From the NCBI GenBank assembly GCA_023512835.1, contig CM042089.1, positions 56,072,907 to 56,136,906 on the forward strand: a DNA stretch of 64,000 nucleotides, given 5' to 3'. Shown piece after piece: positions 22,639 to 34,045 of this stretch (position 1 is the stretch's first letter; every line of letters begins with the position of its first letter). Under the pieces are notes generated by a model. The model had not been told where the DNA came from, did no database searches, and worked only from the letters and a program-made list of their open reading frames with translations. The position numbers and the translations under genes are program-made. This DNA comes from Taxillus chinensis. Lineage: Eukaryota > Streptophyta > Magnoliopsida > Santalales > Loranthaceae.

Positions 22639-23697
22639 GACGTCGACCGGATGTGAACCTTATTTTGACTTTTCATCCCGCAGATTTGGGAGAATCCACT
22701 ATTAATCCAAAACATTATTAGAATTTCATGTTCTATTTTTTGGGTCATAATTTTACTATGACGATAAAGCTCTTAGTCAATAAGAAAATAATTCACCTTG
22801 CCCTCCTGTTTTGGAACCAAACTTCAACTTGTCTGGGGCTCAAGTTCAGCTGTTGCGCCAAAGTCACCTTTTGTTTCTGATCAAAGAGAAAAATAAAAAG
22901 AAAACGATATCATGAATTAATGAGCAAATTAAACGCCCTTTGCCGAGGAAGAAAACTACAAGAATGCCACTAGAAAGTAGAAACTCACGGGATTGATCGT
23001 GTTGTGTGTCTTGAAGGTGCCCTCCAGCACCCCCGTCTGTTCCTTGGACAGCCTCAGCTTCTTCTTTGCCGACGCCGTCTCCTCCTCTTCAAAGGCAGCT
23101 CCGCCTCCGCCGAAGTCGTCGTTGCAGCTTCCAGGTGAGCTCAACGCCTTTCTCAACTCCCTCTCGCTTCTCTTCCCGCTCAAGCTCGACACCGTGCTGT
23201 AAGGCGGCGATGGCTGAGGACCGCCGCCGCCGTCTACGCTGCCCTCCTCCCACTCCACTGGCGGCGGAGTCCAATTCATGTCGACCCCTCGTAGGGAAAA
23301 TTTCTCCGCCTTCGATGAGTTTACATCTGCAATATCGAGATACCCTGAAATATACCACGTTAATCCAGATAAGAAGAAACAGAATTATTCAAATATATAT
23401 AATTGAGGTGAGAATATATATATATATATATATTAATATATATATATATATTAATATATACGTATATATATATAAAGGCTAATTAGGAGAAATATTTTGC
23501 CGGGAAACAAACAGCTGGTTCTAATTAAGGACATGGAATTGAATATATGTAGGCATACCTTGAGATTGAAGTACTGGGCGGTTCCATATGGGATTCCTGT
23601 GATCGTAAACTTTCTTTGAATTGGTGATCATATTTGATGGGTTTTGTCCCAATCTCAAGCTTAACTCCAGTTGCCCGTCATCCCTGTTCTCAACCAT
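21176..23697 (-). CDS. HD-Zip class II homeobox-leucine zipper transcription factor (HAT family), four exons
   Basis: Exons on the minus strand are 23697-23559, 23344-22989, 22876-22797 and 21500-21176, giving 900 nt and 299 aa. Splice sites are canonical: donors AAG|GTATGC, CCC|GTGAGT and AAG|GTGAAT; acceptors TTTCAG, GATCAG and ATGCAG. An EAR-type LELSL repressor motif lies at residues 10-14. The homeodomain (about 138-194) has helix 3 [11 protein letters not shown], followed directly by the leucine zipper (about 196-235). The class II redox motif is present as CPSCD (249-253; usually CPSCE). These proteins are nuclear, bind CAAT(C/G)ATTG-type sites as dimers and usually repress transcription in shade and auxin responses. 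The frame is complete, so this is probably a functional gene. The exact HAT member cannot be named. Confidence 0.92.
21489..21840 (-). repeat. Triplicated exon-4 acceptor region inside HD-Zip intron 3
   Basis: The exon 4 acceptor segment (TCCATGCAG followed by GACAAAGCTCAAG on the minus strand, 21500) recurs at 21811 as TCCATGCAG/GACGAAGCTGAAG, and in degraded form near 21655-21680. Flanking words (GAATTC/TTTATG, GGTTCTAGTAATA) are also repeated. Local tandem duplication of about 150 bp therefore copied the start of exon 4 into the intron. Confidence 0.7.
21501..22796 (-). other. HD-Zip intron 3 (1296 bp) with TA microsatellites
   Basis: The intron is strongly AT-rich, with TA runs at about 21615-21632, 21885-21911, 22346-22360 and 22610-22634 and a GA/AAAG stretch near 22300. 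Apart from the acceptor duplication there is no other gene or conserved element visible. Confidence 0.75.
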
Positions 23698-23979
23698 CTC
23701 GTTTCTTCTTTTCCTCTTTTGAGAGCATTCAAATATCCCCTGATTTGGTTTTCCTGGCTGGGAACAAACAACAAACCACGTACTCTCCCATGAAGAGTTG
23801 CGATTTTGGTCTCGTGTCCCTACAGCGTGTATATATATATAGAAATTAATATAGAGAGGAGGGGAAGAGAGAGAGACTAAGGTACATGGTATGTTCACAT
23901 GGATTTGTTATAATTAATCTATATAAGCTTTATATATAAAATCTACCATACGATGTATATATACCATAGCGGATAGGAG
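23698..23979 (-). promoter_or_regulatory. HD-Zip proximal promoter and leader
   Basis: The 282 bp between the HD-Zip ATG and the DNA transposon hold the leader and proximal promoter. The interval contains a GA run (23855-23877) and TA repeats (23831-23840, 23950-23962). No single TATA box can be chosen confidently among the TA repeats. Confidence 0.45.
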
Positions 23980-24873
23980 GAGAGACGGATCCAGACATTT
24001 TGGTTAGGGGGAGCCGAGTTAGTAGTTATACATGTTTGGTATTGCTTTCAAAAACAGTTTATGTTTTTGAGAACATAAAATACATGTTTTTTCTTGTTTG
24101 GCAAATGATTCTTATTTTAGTTTTTAGAAACAACTTGTTTTCAAATGCAAAAAATAAAAATACGTTTTTATGTTTTTATTTTTTTTCAAAATCATTTTCA
24201 GTCGTATTCCAACGCCCCCACATGGTGCCTGCGATGCCACACGCTACACTCTTATGACGCGACCCTCCCCTTCGACATGACCCCCGCCTGTGCCCCCATG
24301 GCTGCGACTCGAGCTCTCGTCCCCTGTAGCCGCGACCCTCCCCTGGCGATCCCCCCCCTCTCCCGGTGACAGGACCCCCCTCCTGCGATGCCCCGCCGCC
24401 GACGCGATGTGACCTCCCACCCTCCTGGGACGCACGCGATCCCCCCTCCCCGCAACGCCCCGCCGATGACGCGACGCGACACACATACACACACCACAAA
24501 TACAACCCCCTGCTGCCGCGGCCGATGCAACTCCCTCGTATTTTCAATTCCAGAAAATATTTGCCAAACAAAAATATTGTATTCGATTTACTAAAAAATA
24601 ATTTACAAATACAATTTCTAAAAATAAATTTTAAAAACAAAAACCAAAACACTACGACAAATAATATAGTTTATTTTCTTATTTTCTACTGGTACTATCT
24701 TGCATCCTACGTCCCCGACTAATAGAAATAAAAGGCAATAAAAATAAAACGCAAAAAAACCCATAAAAAAAAACGTAAAGCCATCAAAACCCATCATATA
24801 CATGCTTAACCAATTTTTTCTCAAAATTGGGGGCGACCATGGCCCCCGCCGGTCCCCCTCCAGATCTGTCTCT
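23980..24873. mobile_element. Non-autonomous DNA transposon (894 bp) with 9-bp TSD, upstream of HD-Zip
   Basis: The 9-bp sequence GGATAGGAG occurs at 23971-23979 and 24874-24882. Between them the ends are imperfect inverted repeats: AGAGACGGATCCAGA on the left and AGAGACAGATCTGGA on the right (reverse complement). A 9-bp duplication fits Mutator-like elements; if one base is incidental, 8 bp would fit hAT. There is no transposase. The interior has an AT-rich part and a GC-rich part (24210-24530) of repeated CGCGACCCTCCCC-like words. Confidence 0.75.
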
Positions 24874-24882
24874 GGATAGGAG

Positions 24883-25052
24883 CTTATAGCTAAGCCCCCC
24901 AAAGCGCCCATGAAGATGTTTAATTAGCCTACTAGCAGCCAGCCGAGCTATATACGAGTAATGCTACGTGTGATAACATAGCAGAAGAAACAAAAAAAAT
25001 CATTGTCATTCAATCAATCACACAGGGGGGCTCCAAATTTTAGGGTGCCTAA
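24883..25052. other. Short flank between two transposon insertions
   Basis: These 170 bp separate the DNA transposon and the miniature LTR element. No coding or regulatory feature is recognised. Confidence 0.6.
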
Positions 25053-25410
25053 TGTCATGGGGTCAGGGTTTTCACCTGTGTGGTACTCGATCATCCTGGT
25101 GGATGTGCCGAGTAAGTCAGACCGATCGGGGCACACGTAGACTGGTTTTGCTCTGCCTTGGGCTCATCAGGAGAACGGCTCTAGTTCTCGACCAGTTTAT
25201 GTAGGGATAGCCAAGTCCCCTCTTCAACGTCAAGTCCGAGACTAGCGGCATACTCTCCGCATTTAACCGGGTCGGTACATCTGAACTCCGAAGGGGCTCC
25301 ATCGATCTCCCGCACAAACTGTCGTGGAGCCTATCCCGTCCGCACTAGCTATGCTTTCCGCTCTGCCCCTCTGGAAGTAGCGCACACCTGCGCCACTTGG
25401 GAGACGTCCG
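25053..25410 (-). repeat. TRIM-like element, 3' LTR (outer part)
   Basis: This is the first 358 bases, in plus direction, of the left LTR, interrupted by the copia element; the remaining 28 bases are 40188-40215. It aligns with 40509-40867 and includes an extra segment of about 27 bases near 25205-25230. Confidence 0.85.
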
Positions 25411-27206
25411 TGTAGGTCCCAAAGTGAGTCTAGAGGGGGGGGGGGTGAATAGACTTTTGTTGCGTGCGGAAGCTAGACTGTTAGCTAGTTTTGGATTCCT
25501 CTGCAGATGACTATGATGGAAGTATTTGTGGAGAAGACGACAGTAGTATTGTGAGCGATAATGTGAGTGATGATGAACTATCAGACAAAACTGAGATAAG
25601 AGTAAATGCTCTTTTCTCAACAGATCTCAGTTGTGAAAGTGATGGTTTGTGATAGATCGACGTGTGGAAAACAACACGGAGATTAGACTTAATGAAGTGT
25701 TCGATCTTTGGTGAACAAGAGGTTCTTGAATGATCAGATGGCTTACTCTTGTTCTTGGTTCAATGCGGCGCACAACACTTCTTCTATTTTTCTCTCTCAG
25801 AGTCTTACTCTCTCGTTGTTGGAACACTCTTATTTTGGTTCCATAAAGGATTGTTTATATCAAGTGTGTTAGAGCCATTTTCTTGTGTACTGTGTGTTTC
25901 CTTCTTTTGAGAGAGAGATTAAACTCATAATTTTGTCGTTAAGTGCATGAGAGATATATCTTTAAGATTAAAGTGCTCATGCGCCATGATGTCCATCCCG
26001 ACAGTCTGACTTCCCGCCACTGAAAATGCGGAGTGTCAGGGGATGGGTTGATTTGCTCTGATTTACAGATCAGATGCCCATACTGCATTTTTAGCATGCA
26101 ATCGATCTTGGTTGTTCATCTGTGGATGGTAGTTGGCAGCAATTAATGGGTCATTAAATGCGCTCAACTGCTCGGGACGACGCAGGCTTACTGTACAAAC
26201 CCTAGCCAACAATATTGCTAAGTGGCTGTGTTTAGGGTTGTAAGTTTGCCTCGGAGGTGGATGCCTCGTAGGTTAGGAGACTCGAAGATTTCAGCTAGCA
26301 CCTGTAGAAAGTTGCGAAAGTTACGACTCTACGAGTCTGCGACTCTCCGAATAGCGCTTAGAGTGACTTCTTCGATTACAGCTGATCGACCTGTTATTGG
26401 AGCTATGAGTCTACGACTCTAGCTCTACGGGTCTACGACCTTCGGGTCTCTCAGTTTACTATATTTGACTAGGTGGTCTGGAAATCTTCGACTCTACGAG
26501 TCTTCAACTTTGCTTTTCTTCCTTAGTCTTTCACAGAGGTTCATAAACTGAGTTCCTCTATAGCTACGACCCTTTGACTCGGTGACTGTGTCCCTGAGTC
26601 TATGAGTCTACAACTCTACGACTCTTGAGTTACAGTTTCGTTTGTTTGCCAGTCTTTACAGCATCGATTCTTCGACCTTCAACCTACAAGTCTACGAGTC
26701 CAGTTTTCTTAACCGTGTTCAACAGCTTTGACTTTATGACTTCCGATCTACGAGTTTGCGAGTCCTGTTTTCTTAACAGTGTTCGAAGGTTTCAACCCTA
26801 CGACTCTACGAGTCTTCGAGTTAAGTGGCAATTGAAAGATCTGTTAGTTGAAGTGTTTGTGGGAGACTCTATGAGTCTACGAGTCTACGAGTCATTTAGC
26901 GTTGGTTACTATTCTTAACACTGCTTCGACTCTACGAGTCTCTGAACTTCGTTGACGCTTACAGTAAACCTTTCTTTTCCGTACCATGACTCTACGACCT
27001 TCGACCTGGATCTACGAGTCGCAATGTTCTGTCACTATTTCGCCTTGAGTCTCCAGACTCTACGAGTCTACGAGTCTCTTGCCAATACGTCCTATGACAG
27101 TTTCACTTCTATGAACTTCGACTCTCCGACTCTACGACCGTCGGTTCTTCGAGTCTCCAGACTTAGACTATTTGAGGCAGCTTCATCAAATTCTATATTT
27201 CTAACA
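25411..27206 (-). repeat. Copia 3' LTR
   Basis: In plus direction it begins TGTAGGTCCCAAAGTGAGTC followed by a run of G, and ends TATTTCTAACA. Its distal 900 bases (about 26250-27160) are packed with short words such as CTACGAGTC and CGACTCTACG. Confidence 0.93.
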
Positions 27207-27621
27207 ATCTCCCCCTATTTAATGTAAGCTGACGGCATGTATTTGTATGAAGTCTGAGACTACAAGTTTTATGGGCAGATTTAGATTAATTAGAAGATGT
27301 CTTTGCCTATAAAGAATTTGAAGGAGTGTGCAAAGGGTTAGCTAGAAATGAATACTCCCTCGTAGGCCGGAAAGCTGCATTTGCCTGGCTCCTGACAAGG
27401 AGAACTCCCCCTACGAGCTGGCTCCCCCTGAGATGAATACTCCCCCTTTCTGGGGTGAGGAACAAGCACCAGAACATAAACCAAGGGGAGCAAGGGAATA
27501 AGGCACAGAATAGCAGACAGCATAGCAAAGACAGACAGAAAAGATAACTGACAAAAGAATAAGTACACAGACATGTGAAAAGCATGAGATACAGTGTACA
27601 TGTAATTAGAGTATAGGACAG
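27207..27621 (-). other. Copia 3' spacer with repeated polypurine-like runs
   Basis: On the minus strand AGGGGGAG-type runs occur next to the LTR (27208-27216) and again near 27404-27412, 27420-27430 and 27440-27450. The run abutting the LTR is the likely plus-strand primer. Repeated tracts are known in SIRE-type elements. No ORF is evident. Confidence 0.7.
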
Positions 27622-30616
27622 TTAGGGGTTAAATTCAGAGTACAAGACATTCTGTGTAAATAGAAAAACAGCAGTTTGCTCGCGCAGGAGTTGAGCAGGA
27701 GTCAAGTGTAACGAGGCCGCTCGACTGCTCACACGATCAAATTCAGGCACGAGAGCTCGAAACCCGTTGGTAGTCAAGATGCGAATGTAATAGCAAACAT
27801 AAAAGCCACAGCTGTGAGCATCATCCTCACCAGGAACGCCTTGCTTGACTCGCGTGATTTCCATCGGTTTGGTGAGAGGATATCCACCACACCAATGTGA
27901 AGAACCCTGCATGACATGGGTGAGAGTGGGATTGAACTCACGAAGTTGTTCACGTCGATGGATGAGTAAGGTACTGGGTTTGGAGTCGAAGATGACGATC
28001 CTTTGGTTCTTGAAGTCGATGTGGAGAAGAAACCAGTGCGGGGATGTGGACAAGTACAGAATCAGCACATGGTCTACCTCATCCCAAGGAAGGAAGGAAT
28101 GCTCATATCTGCGACCTTGTATAATCTCGAGCATAGCTGCATCATTGAGCAGCTGAGCCTGCATGATCGGCAAACAGAGTTCCACCTTGGTATCGCAGTA
28201 GATGTGAAGAGGTAGCTTCGCAAGAAAGGACTTCTGGGCGAAGATGAACTGAGTCATCTCCAGGTTATCCATTTCTTCACCGTCATGAAGTAGGCAACAA
28301 AGATCAGGTCCAGTGAAGAAGGCTTCATAGCCGCAGGTCCTCGCAATGGTATCCCCAAAGAATGTAGGTGTTGAAAGCAGCCAGTTCAACTGAGGTGCCT
28401 CCAGTAGTCACAATGTGAGGTGGGGCTAGAGCTTGTTTAGTAGTGGTAGCGGTTGGCTTGACAGGTGAGGTAGGCATGGTATACTCAGCCATACTAGGAT
28501 GTGATGTTGAAGGACCTGGCTGAGTGGAAGAGGATGGTTGGCAAGGAGTAGTAGTCTGTTTCTTCATGCGGGTTGCAATTGGAACATCATCATCATCATC
28601 ATCAGAGTCTGAGATGACTGTAGTTCTGTGTGCGCGCTTTCTCCCCCGTGTGTAAGTAGCAGTAGACTGAGGTTGTGAGTGACTTGGAGGAGGTGCGGCT
28701 AGCTGTGAAGTTTCAACTGGTTCAGGTGCAGGCCGATTCGATGGTTGTGGGAGAGTGCTTTTGACAGTGAGGGATATCTCACCACTTTCAAGACAATGAC
28801 ATTCTGATAGAATAGCTCCCAGAGTTATACTGAGGCCTTTATATTGTCTTTGGTAAGCTCCCTTGAGGTCTTCACAGTGCTCTTCTATATGTCTAAATCC
28901 ATCAGTGGTTGTACTTGTGAGTGATGTCATTTCTTGCTGCACCTTGTCGAGGGTACGATCTGATGATTCAACTTGCGTTCGTACCTCTTCCATGCTGGAC
29001 TCCATAGTAGCCAGTCGTTCCTCAAAGGCCTGAGAGACTGAAGCTTTGAAGATGCCAGAGGACATCAGTTTCTCGATGACCTTGCTGTCCAGAATATCTA
29101 CTTCTTCAGTCGACAGAGAACGTGAGTGAGACGCAGCTGGTACTGGAATAGCCATTGGGATATTGGCTGCGAACTCCTCACTTACCTGAGTGGCCACCTG
29201 ATGAACGGCATGCACAGATGGTGTGGCCATCCCAGTCCTTTCCACAGTCTCAGGAACCTGTGGGACAGCTCCTACCTCGGAGTCACTAGCTGCAGCATCA
29301 AGATTTTCTTCTTCATCTGCTTCTTCGTCCACCGCAGTTGGTACTAGCTCATCATCACGTCCTGCTATGGTAGGTGAGTCCACCATGATAGGAGATGGGG
29401 CAACCATTGATACTACTTCCACTGGGTCTCATTTTACCAGACCCTGATCAACCAACCAATTAATCAGATGGTCTCTATCTACCATCTGCTTTCCAAAGGC
29501 CATATGAGCCTTTCGCAAATCAACGGGAGTCATATGAGCCTTGGCATACTCCATATAATATTCTTCCAGCTCAGACTCTCCAAGAGTGCTCAACAGTACA
29601 GGTGTAGTACCCCTATCCTCTGGGGTTTCCTGTGCTGGAGTCTGCCCTCCAACTGCAGGTTCTCTTACTTCTGCAATATCCTGGGGTAGTTTGACATTAG
29701 GGGTCTCCTCAGGTGTAGAATCTGTGGGGAGATGAGTTCTGGCAATATTCTCCACCACTTCAGTTATATGTATTGATGCTGCGGATGTAGAGGAGTCCCT
29801 GGAAGTCGGTGAGACACGAACCGGTTGTCGTGGCATGCGAGCTGGGGCTCGTACAGAGCTAGCTGTGTCTTCTGCACGACTTCTAGCACTTGACTCAGTC
29901 CTTCTCAATGACTTGATCTCCAGCCGACCATCCTCATAAATACTTTTGAATATGTATTTGGTCGGCAGTGGCACTGAGGGCCTGTTGCAGAATACTTCAG
30001 GGTGCAGAAACCTAAGGACTTTGGTGAGAATAAGTCCAAAGTGTCCTTTCTTGGTTTTAATCATGGAGTGTATTTGTGTACCCCAGTCTACTCATCTGCT
30101 TTGTAGAACACTACACATGATCTTCATCTGCTCATAACTTGCAGAGTCATGAGCCGTCTTCTTGCACAGTAGGCACTGTCCAGTGACTATCAGAGTCGCC
30201 AGTGCCTGACCGGAGAAACCCATCTTTAGGGCTCCCCGACCTTGCTTTCCGGGATCGGAGTATCCAAGGAAAGGCTTACACTCTTCTCTAGAAAGATTGG
30301 GAAGAGGATCAAAAGTACCTTTTGGGAGCGAGAGTGCATTTCGGAGTGTTTCGACAGAAACTTGAATCTCCACTCCTTGTACAGTTCCCACAAGGTCGGC
30401 TCCAGTGAGTACCATAGTCTCGTAAAATTCTGCAACATCTTCTATCAGCAAGTCTTGCATCCCTGAGCAAACAGATGCAACACCGGTTTCATCAAGGCGA
30501 TTTTTGAATTCGTCCAGCCAGCTGACTCTGGCGTCGCCTATGGCTTCCCAGTCTATGATGAATCCCGGGATGATGTTGTGTAGGTTGTCTGCCATCGATG
30601 AGCTTGGTTCTGCCAT
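27622..30616 (-). pseudogene. Copia ORF3: Transposase_32-like domain fused to Ulp1-type (C48) cysteine protease
   Basis: The ATG at 30616 opens a frame of about 997 codons, interrupted only by TGA at 30092-30094 and at 29429-29431 and by one frameshift near 28390. N-terminal residues about 45-185 match the Athila ORF3 domain (AEFYETMVLTGADLVGTVQGV, GQCLLCKK, VDWGTQIH). A helical segment HLINWLVDQGLV parallels Athila's VINWAVTNGHIT. A coiled coil (about residues 470-570), a basic patch GRKRAHR and the SIM-like TVISDSDDDDDD follow. The C-terminal 250 residues form a C48-like protease: His in SPHWFLLHID, Asp in VIFDSKP and Cys in AHSCGFYVCYY. Desumoylating activity is inferred from family. No signal peptide or membrane segment is seen. 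Confidence 0.75.
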
Positions 30617-30801
30617 TGAGCTTGTAGAGAGAGAAAAAAAGAGACACTTGTATAGAGTGATTGTAAGCTTCGAAGGTGGTCAAAGGAAAGAGGAAGAGAG
30701 AAAGAGACAGAGTCGAAGAGAGAGAGAGATCTAGGGTTAGGGTTCGAGTGTGAAAACGACGAGCATACCTTTGGGCTCCGTCTCCATCTGTAACTTATAT
30801 A
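30617..30801 (-). promoter_or_regulatory. Putative own promoter/leader of copia ORF3
   Basis: On the minus strand TATATAAG (30794-30801) is followed by about 180 bp of pyrimidine-rich leader. The leader includes a double telobox (AACCCTAACCCTA, about 30734-30747) and CT repeats, typical of plant 5' untranslated regions, and ends at the ATG at 30616. Further upstream, two ACGT-core words (about 30928-30937 and 30971-30978) could bind bZIP factors. Promoter function is inferred from layout. Confidence 0.5.
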
Positions 30802-32477
30802 TGAGGTGAGAAGCATACCGTAGAAGTTACAGACTTTGTCGGTTCGTCTTCAGGTCCGCGTTCTTTTCTCTGACCCGTCTCTTTATCTCCCGGATCCACC
30901 CGTTGGAAGATTCAAGCGATAGGTACACGTCACCCCTTATGTCGGTGTGTAGGTTCCATTTTAAGTGCACAGTGACGTGCTGGCATGTCTACGAGGCTTG
31001 AATAGTAAGTGATAGACTCCGTCTCGCTACGATCTGTTGAATTGCGACGCTACAAAGCTGGATGCTTCGAGGCTATGACCCTCAAAGCTTCGAGGCAGCA
31101 CATGATATGCACTTCTTCAATCCCGCACTTCTTCGATATAGTTGCTTTGAGGTCAACTGTGAATGCAGCGAGTGGTGGATTTCTCTGGACTTTTCAACAC
31201 TTAACAACACACATGAGATGCATATGACAATTCACATGATATTATTCATGATGAACAGTGTTGTGAGTGGAATTGAGATCACATGTCCAGAGCTTGGTTT
31301 ATTTCAACCGAATGTCTGATTTACATGTATGGCAACTGTATCACTATCATTGAAGTCTCCAATTACCTTAGAAATGATTAAGTATATCATCATACAACAT
31401 CATGTGTCAGAAGGTGATCACTATGTTAACATAGCATCCAGTAAACCATGATTTATCCATGTTAACAACCATGTCATAAAATCTAAGTCTTCTCACTTTT
31501 CATCAAAACTCACTCAGCGGAGGCCTCACCCTCTCACCCTCGGATCAGCATGTGAGCTTGATTCAGGAACTAGAATTATACTGTATAATTAAGCTCATGG
31601 TCAACCGAATCTTACCACAACCCTGATCCAGCAATGATTTTCAGTTCAGCATAGATGACTTGAGAGACAGGATGGCCCTATTGAGAATCAGAACACACAC
31701 TCTATCATTGTAAGATTTACAACACAACAAAGTACAGGTAGAGTTTGGAGTTTGATCATTCAGCTGGTCTGTGTGAGTTGTCTCTTTTCTTTTGTGGAGC
31801 ACAATGTTTCGGTGCTTTACATGAGTCTTTTTTTACAAGGACAGAGCTCAACACAGTATCTTTTTGAATCATATGATCATACATTTTGATCTCCAACTAT
31901 TGCTATAACAGAGACACAATCTGGGAACAGTGAGGACTCCCCCTAAGATAGGCATTTAATCTATTGTCTATTATCATTTTGCCTTTTTCACCTTGCCTTT
32001 TTTTTTCAGTAAAAGGTAGTGGCTCTTCTTGAGTAATAGGCTTTTTATGATTCTCAAATACTACAGTCTCAGTTATCCTTTGATCATTAAATCATTGAGG
32101 ATCCTTTCCGTGCAGGCCAACAACACCATGAGATACAACAGTTCCTGCTAGTTAATGAATGCAATGCCACACAGGTGATATTCTCTCAGAATGAAATAAC
32201 AGGTAATGGGAATATCTTCTGATGAAAATAAGGAAAATTGCACTCATTTCACTCAAGACTTGAGAGTTTATGACAGGTTGCCCAACTGACGTGAACCAGG
32301 TTCAGAGGTAGCAAGTTTCATCCATGTGATTTCTCACTTCCTAGCAGCAGATATGCATGAATCACACGTAGTCATTACTAATTTTCATGAAGACATCATC
32401 AGTTATTAACAGTGTTATACTTATGTTAATCGCACAGATAATTAGGTTGAAATGAAACACAAGACATGCGGTGAGTC
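30802..32477 (-). other. Copia spacer between pol and ORF3
   Basis: About 1.7 kb without a convincing reading frame on either strand. Short cores like those in the LTR (GCTTCGAGG, CTACGAGG) appear at 30990-31100. The rest has ordinary composition. Confidence 0.6.
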
Positions 32478-34045
32478 TTATGAATTTAAATCTAACATGC
32501 CAAGTTTTGTCAGAAGTTCACTGAACCTGGTTTCTTGCAGAGGTTTGGTGAATATGTCGGCAACCTGGTCATCAGTGGATATATACTCCAGGGAAATGTC
32601 TTTCTTTAACACATGATCACATATAAAGTGATGTCTGACCACAATGTGCTTGGTTTTGGGATGCATAACAGGATTATTTGAAATTACAATGGCACTTGTG
32701 TTGTCACAATACAGAGGAACGACCTTCAGATCAAAACCATAATCTGATAGTTGATGGCCATCCAGAGCAATTGAGCACAACGACTTCCTACAAGAATATA
32801 TTCGACTTCATTTGTGGAGGTTGAAACTGAATTCTGTTTCTTACTAAACCAGGATACAAGTCTGTTGCCTAAGAGTTGGCATGTTCCACTTGTGCTCTTT
32901 CTATCAATCCTGCATCCGGCAAAGTCTGCATCTGCATATCCTCTCAGTTTAAAGTCAGACTCTTTTGGATACCATAGTCCCAAATTCTCAGTTCCCTTCA
33001 GATACCGCATGATCCTCTTGACATGAGACAAGTGGGATTCCTTAGGATTAGCTTGGTATTTGGAGCAGATGTATGTTGCAAATATTATGTCAGGTCTGCT
33101 TGCTGTCAGATACAGCAAGGATCCAATCATGCTTCTGCATTCTGAAATATCCACCTCCTTGCCTGCTTCATCCATATCCAGTTTGGCGTTTGTAGGAATG
33201 GGAGTTCTCATGTGTGTCACATCAGTCATCTTAAACTTCTTCAGAATCTCCTTTGTGTATTTGGTTTGACTGATAAAGATCCCATCCTCTAACTGCTTGA
33301 CCTCCAATCCAAGGAAGAATAAGAGTTCTCCCATCATACTCATTTCATATTCACTTTTCATTAGATGAGAGAAGTCTTCACATTGCTTTTTGTCCCTTGA
33401 TCCGAATATGATGTCATCCATATAGATTTGGACTATCAAGGGTGATCCTTTTCCTTCCTTGAGAAATAGTGTGGGGTCAATCTTACCTTTTCTGAACTTG
33501 TTTTTGATCAGAAATTCTGACAGTGTTTCATACCAAGCTTTGGGAGCTTGTTTTAGTTCATAAAGAGCCTTTTTCAGTTTGTATACCTTGTGCTCTTGGT
33601 TTGGCTCTAGAAATCCGGGTGGTTGTTCAACATAGACTTCTTCTTGGAGGTCTCCATTTAAGAAAGCACTCTTGACATCCATTTGATAAACTTTGAAGTC
33701 CTTGAATGCTGCATATGCTAAGAACATGCGAATGGCCTCTAGTCTAGCAATTGGTGCAAAGGTTTCATCATAGTCGATTCCTTCTTCTTGTCTGTATCCT
33801 TTTGCAACTAGTCTGGCCTTGTTTCTGATTACAACACCATCAGCATCAAGTTTGTTTCTGTAAATCCATTTCACGCCAATGACTTGCTGTGATCTGGGCC
33901 TGTTGACCAACTCCCATACTTCCTGTCTTTTGAACTGATTCAATTCTTCTTGCATTGCATCAATCCAATGGTGATAGGAAACACATATATAGGTTATCAT
34001 GAAGTGTGGCAGCCCTTGTTTTAACTCGTGCAGCAGGATCTCCAA
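32478..34045 (-). pseudogene. Copia reverse transcriptase and RNase H
   Basis: RT begins with [19 protein letters not shown] and continues through [36 protein letters not shown], the catalytic-Asp block [15 protein letters not shown], and YMDDIIFGS (YxDD box, about 33425). [15 protein letters not shown] and the RNase H start ([11 protein letters not shown]) follow. RNase H ends at 32478 (KHIVVRHHFICDHV, DQVADIFTKPL) after a frameshift near 32760. The catalytic residues are in place. Confidence 0.92.

Noticed and set aside
23089..23482. Plus-strand reading frames across HD-Zip exon 2
   Set aside because: They are antisense shadows of the GC-rich homeobox exon; the spliced minus-strand model is complete and uses canonical sites.
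24176..24652. Long overlapping Arg/Gly-rich reading frames on the minus strand as a gene
   Set aside because: They lie in the GC-rich repetitive interior of the DNA transposon, are open in several frames at once and show no known motif.
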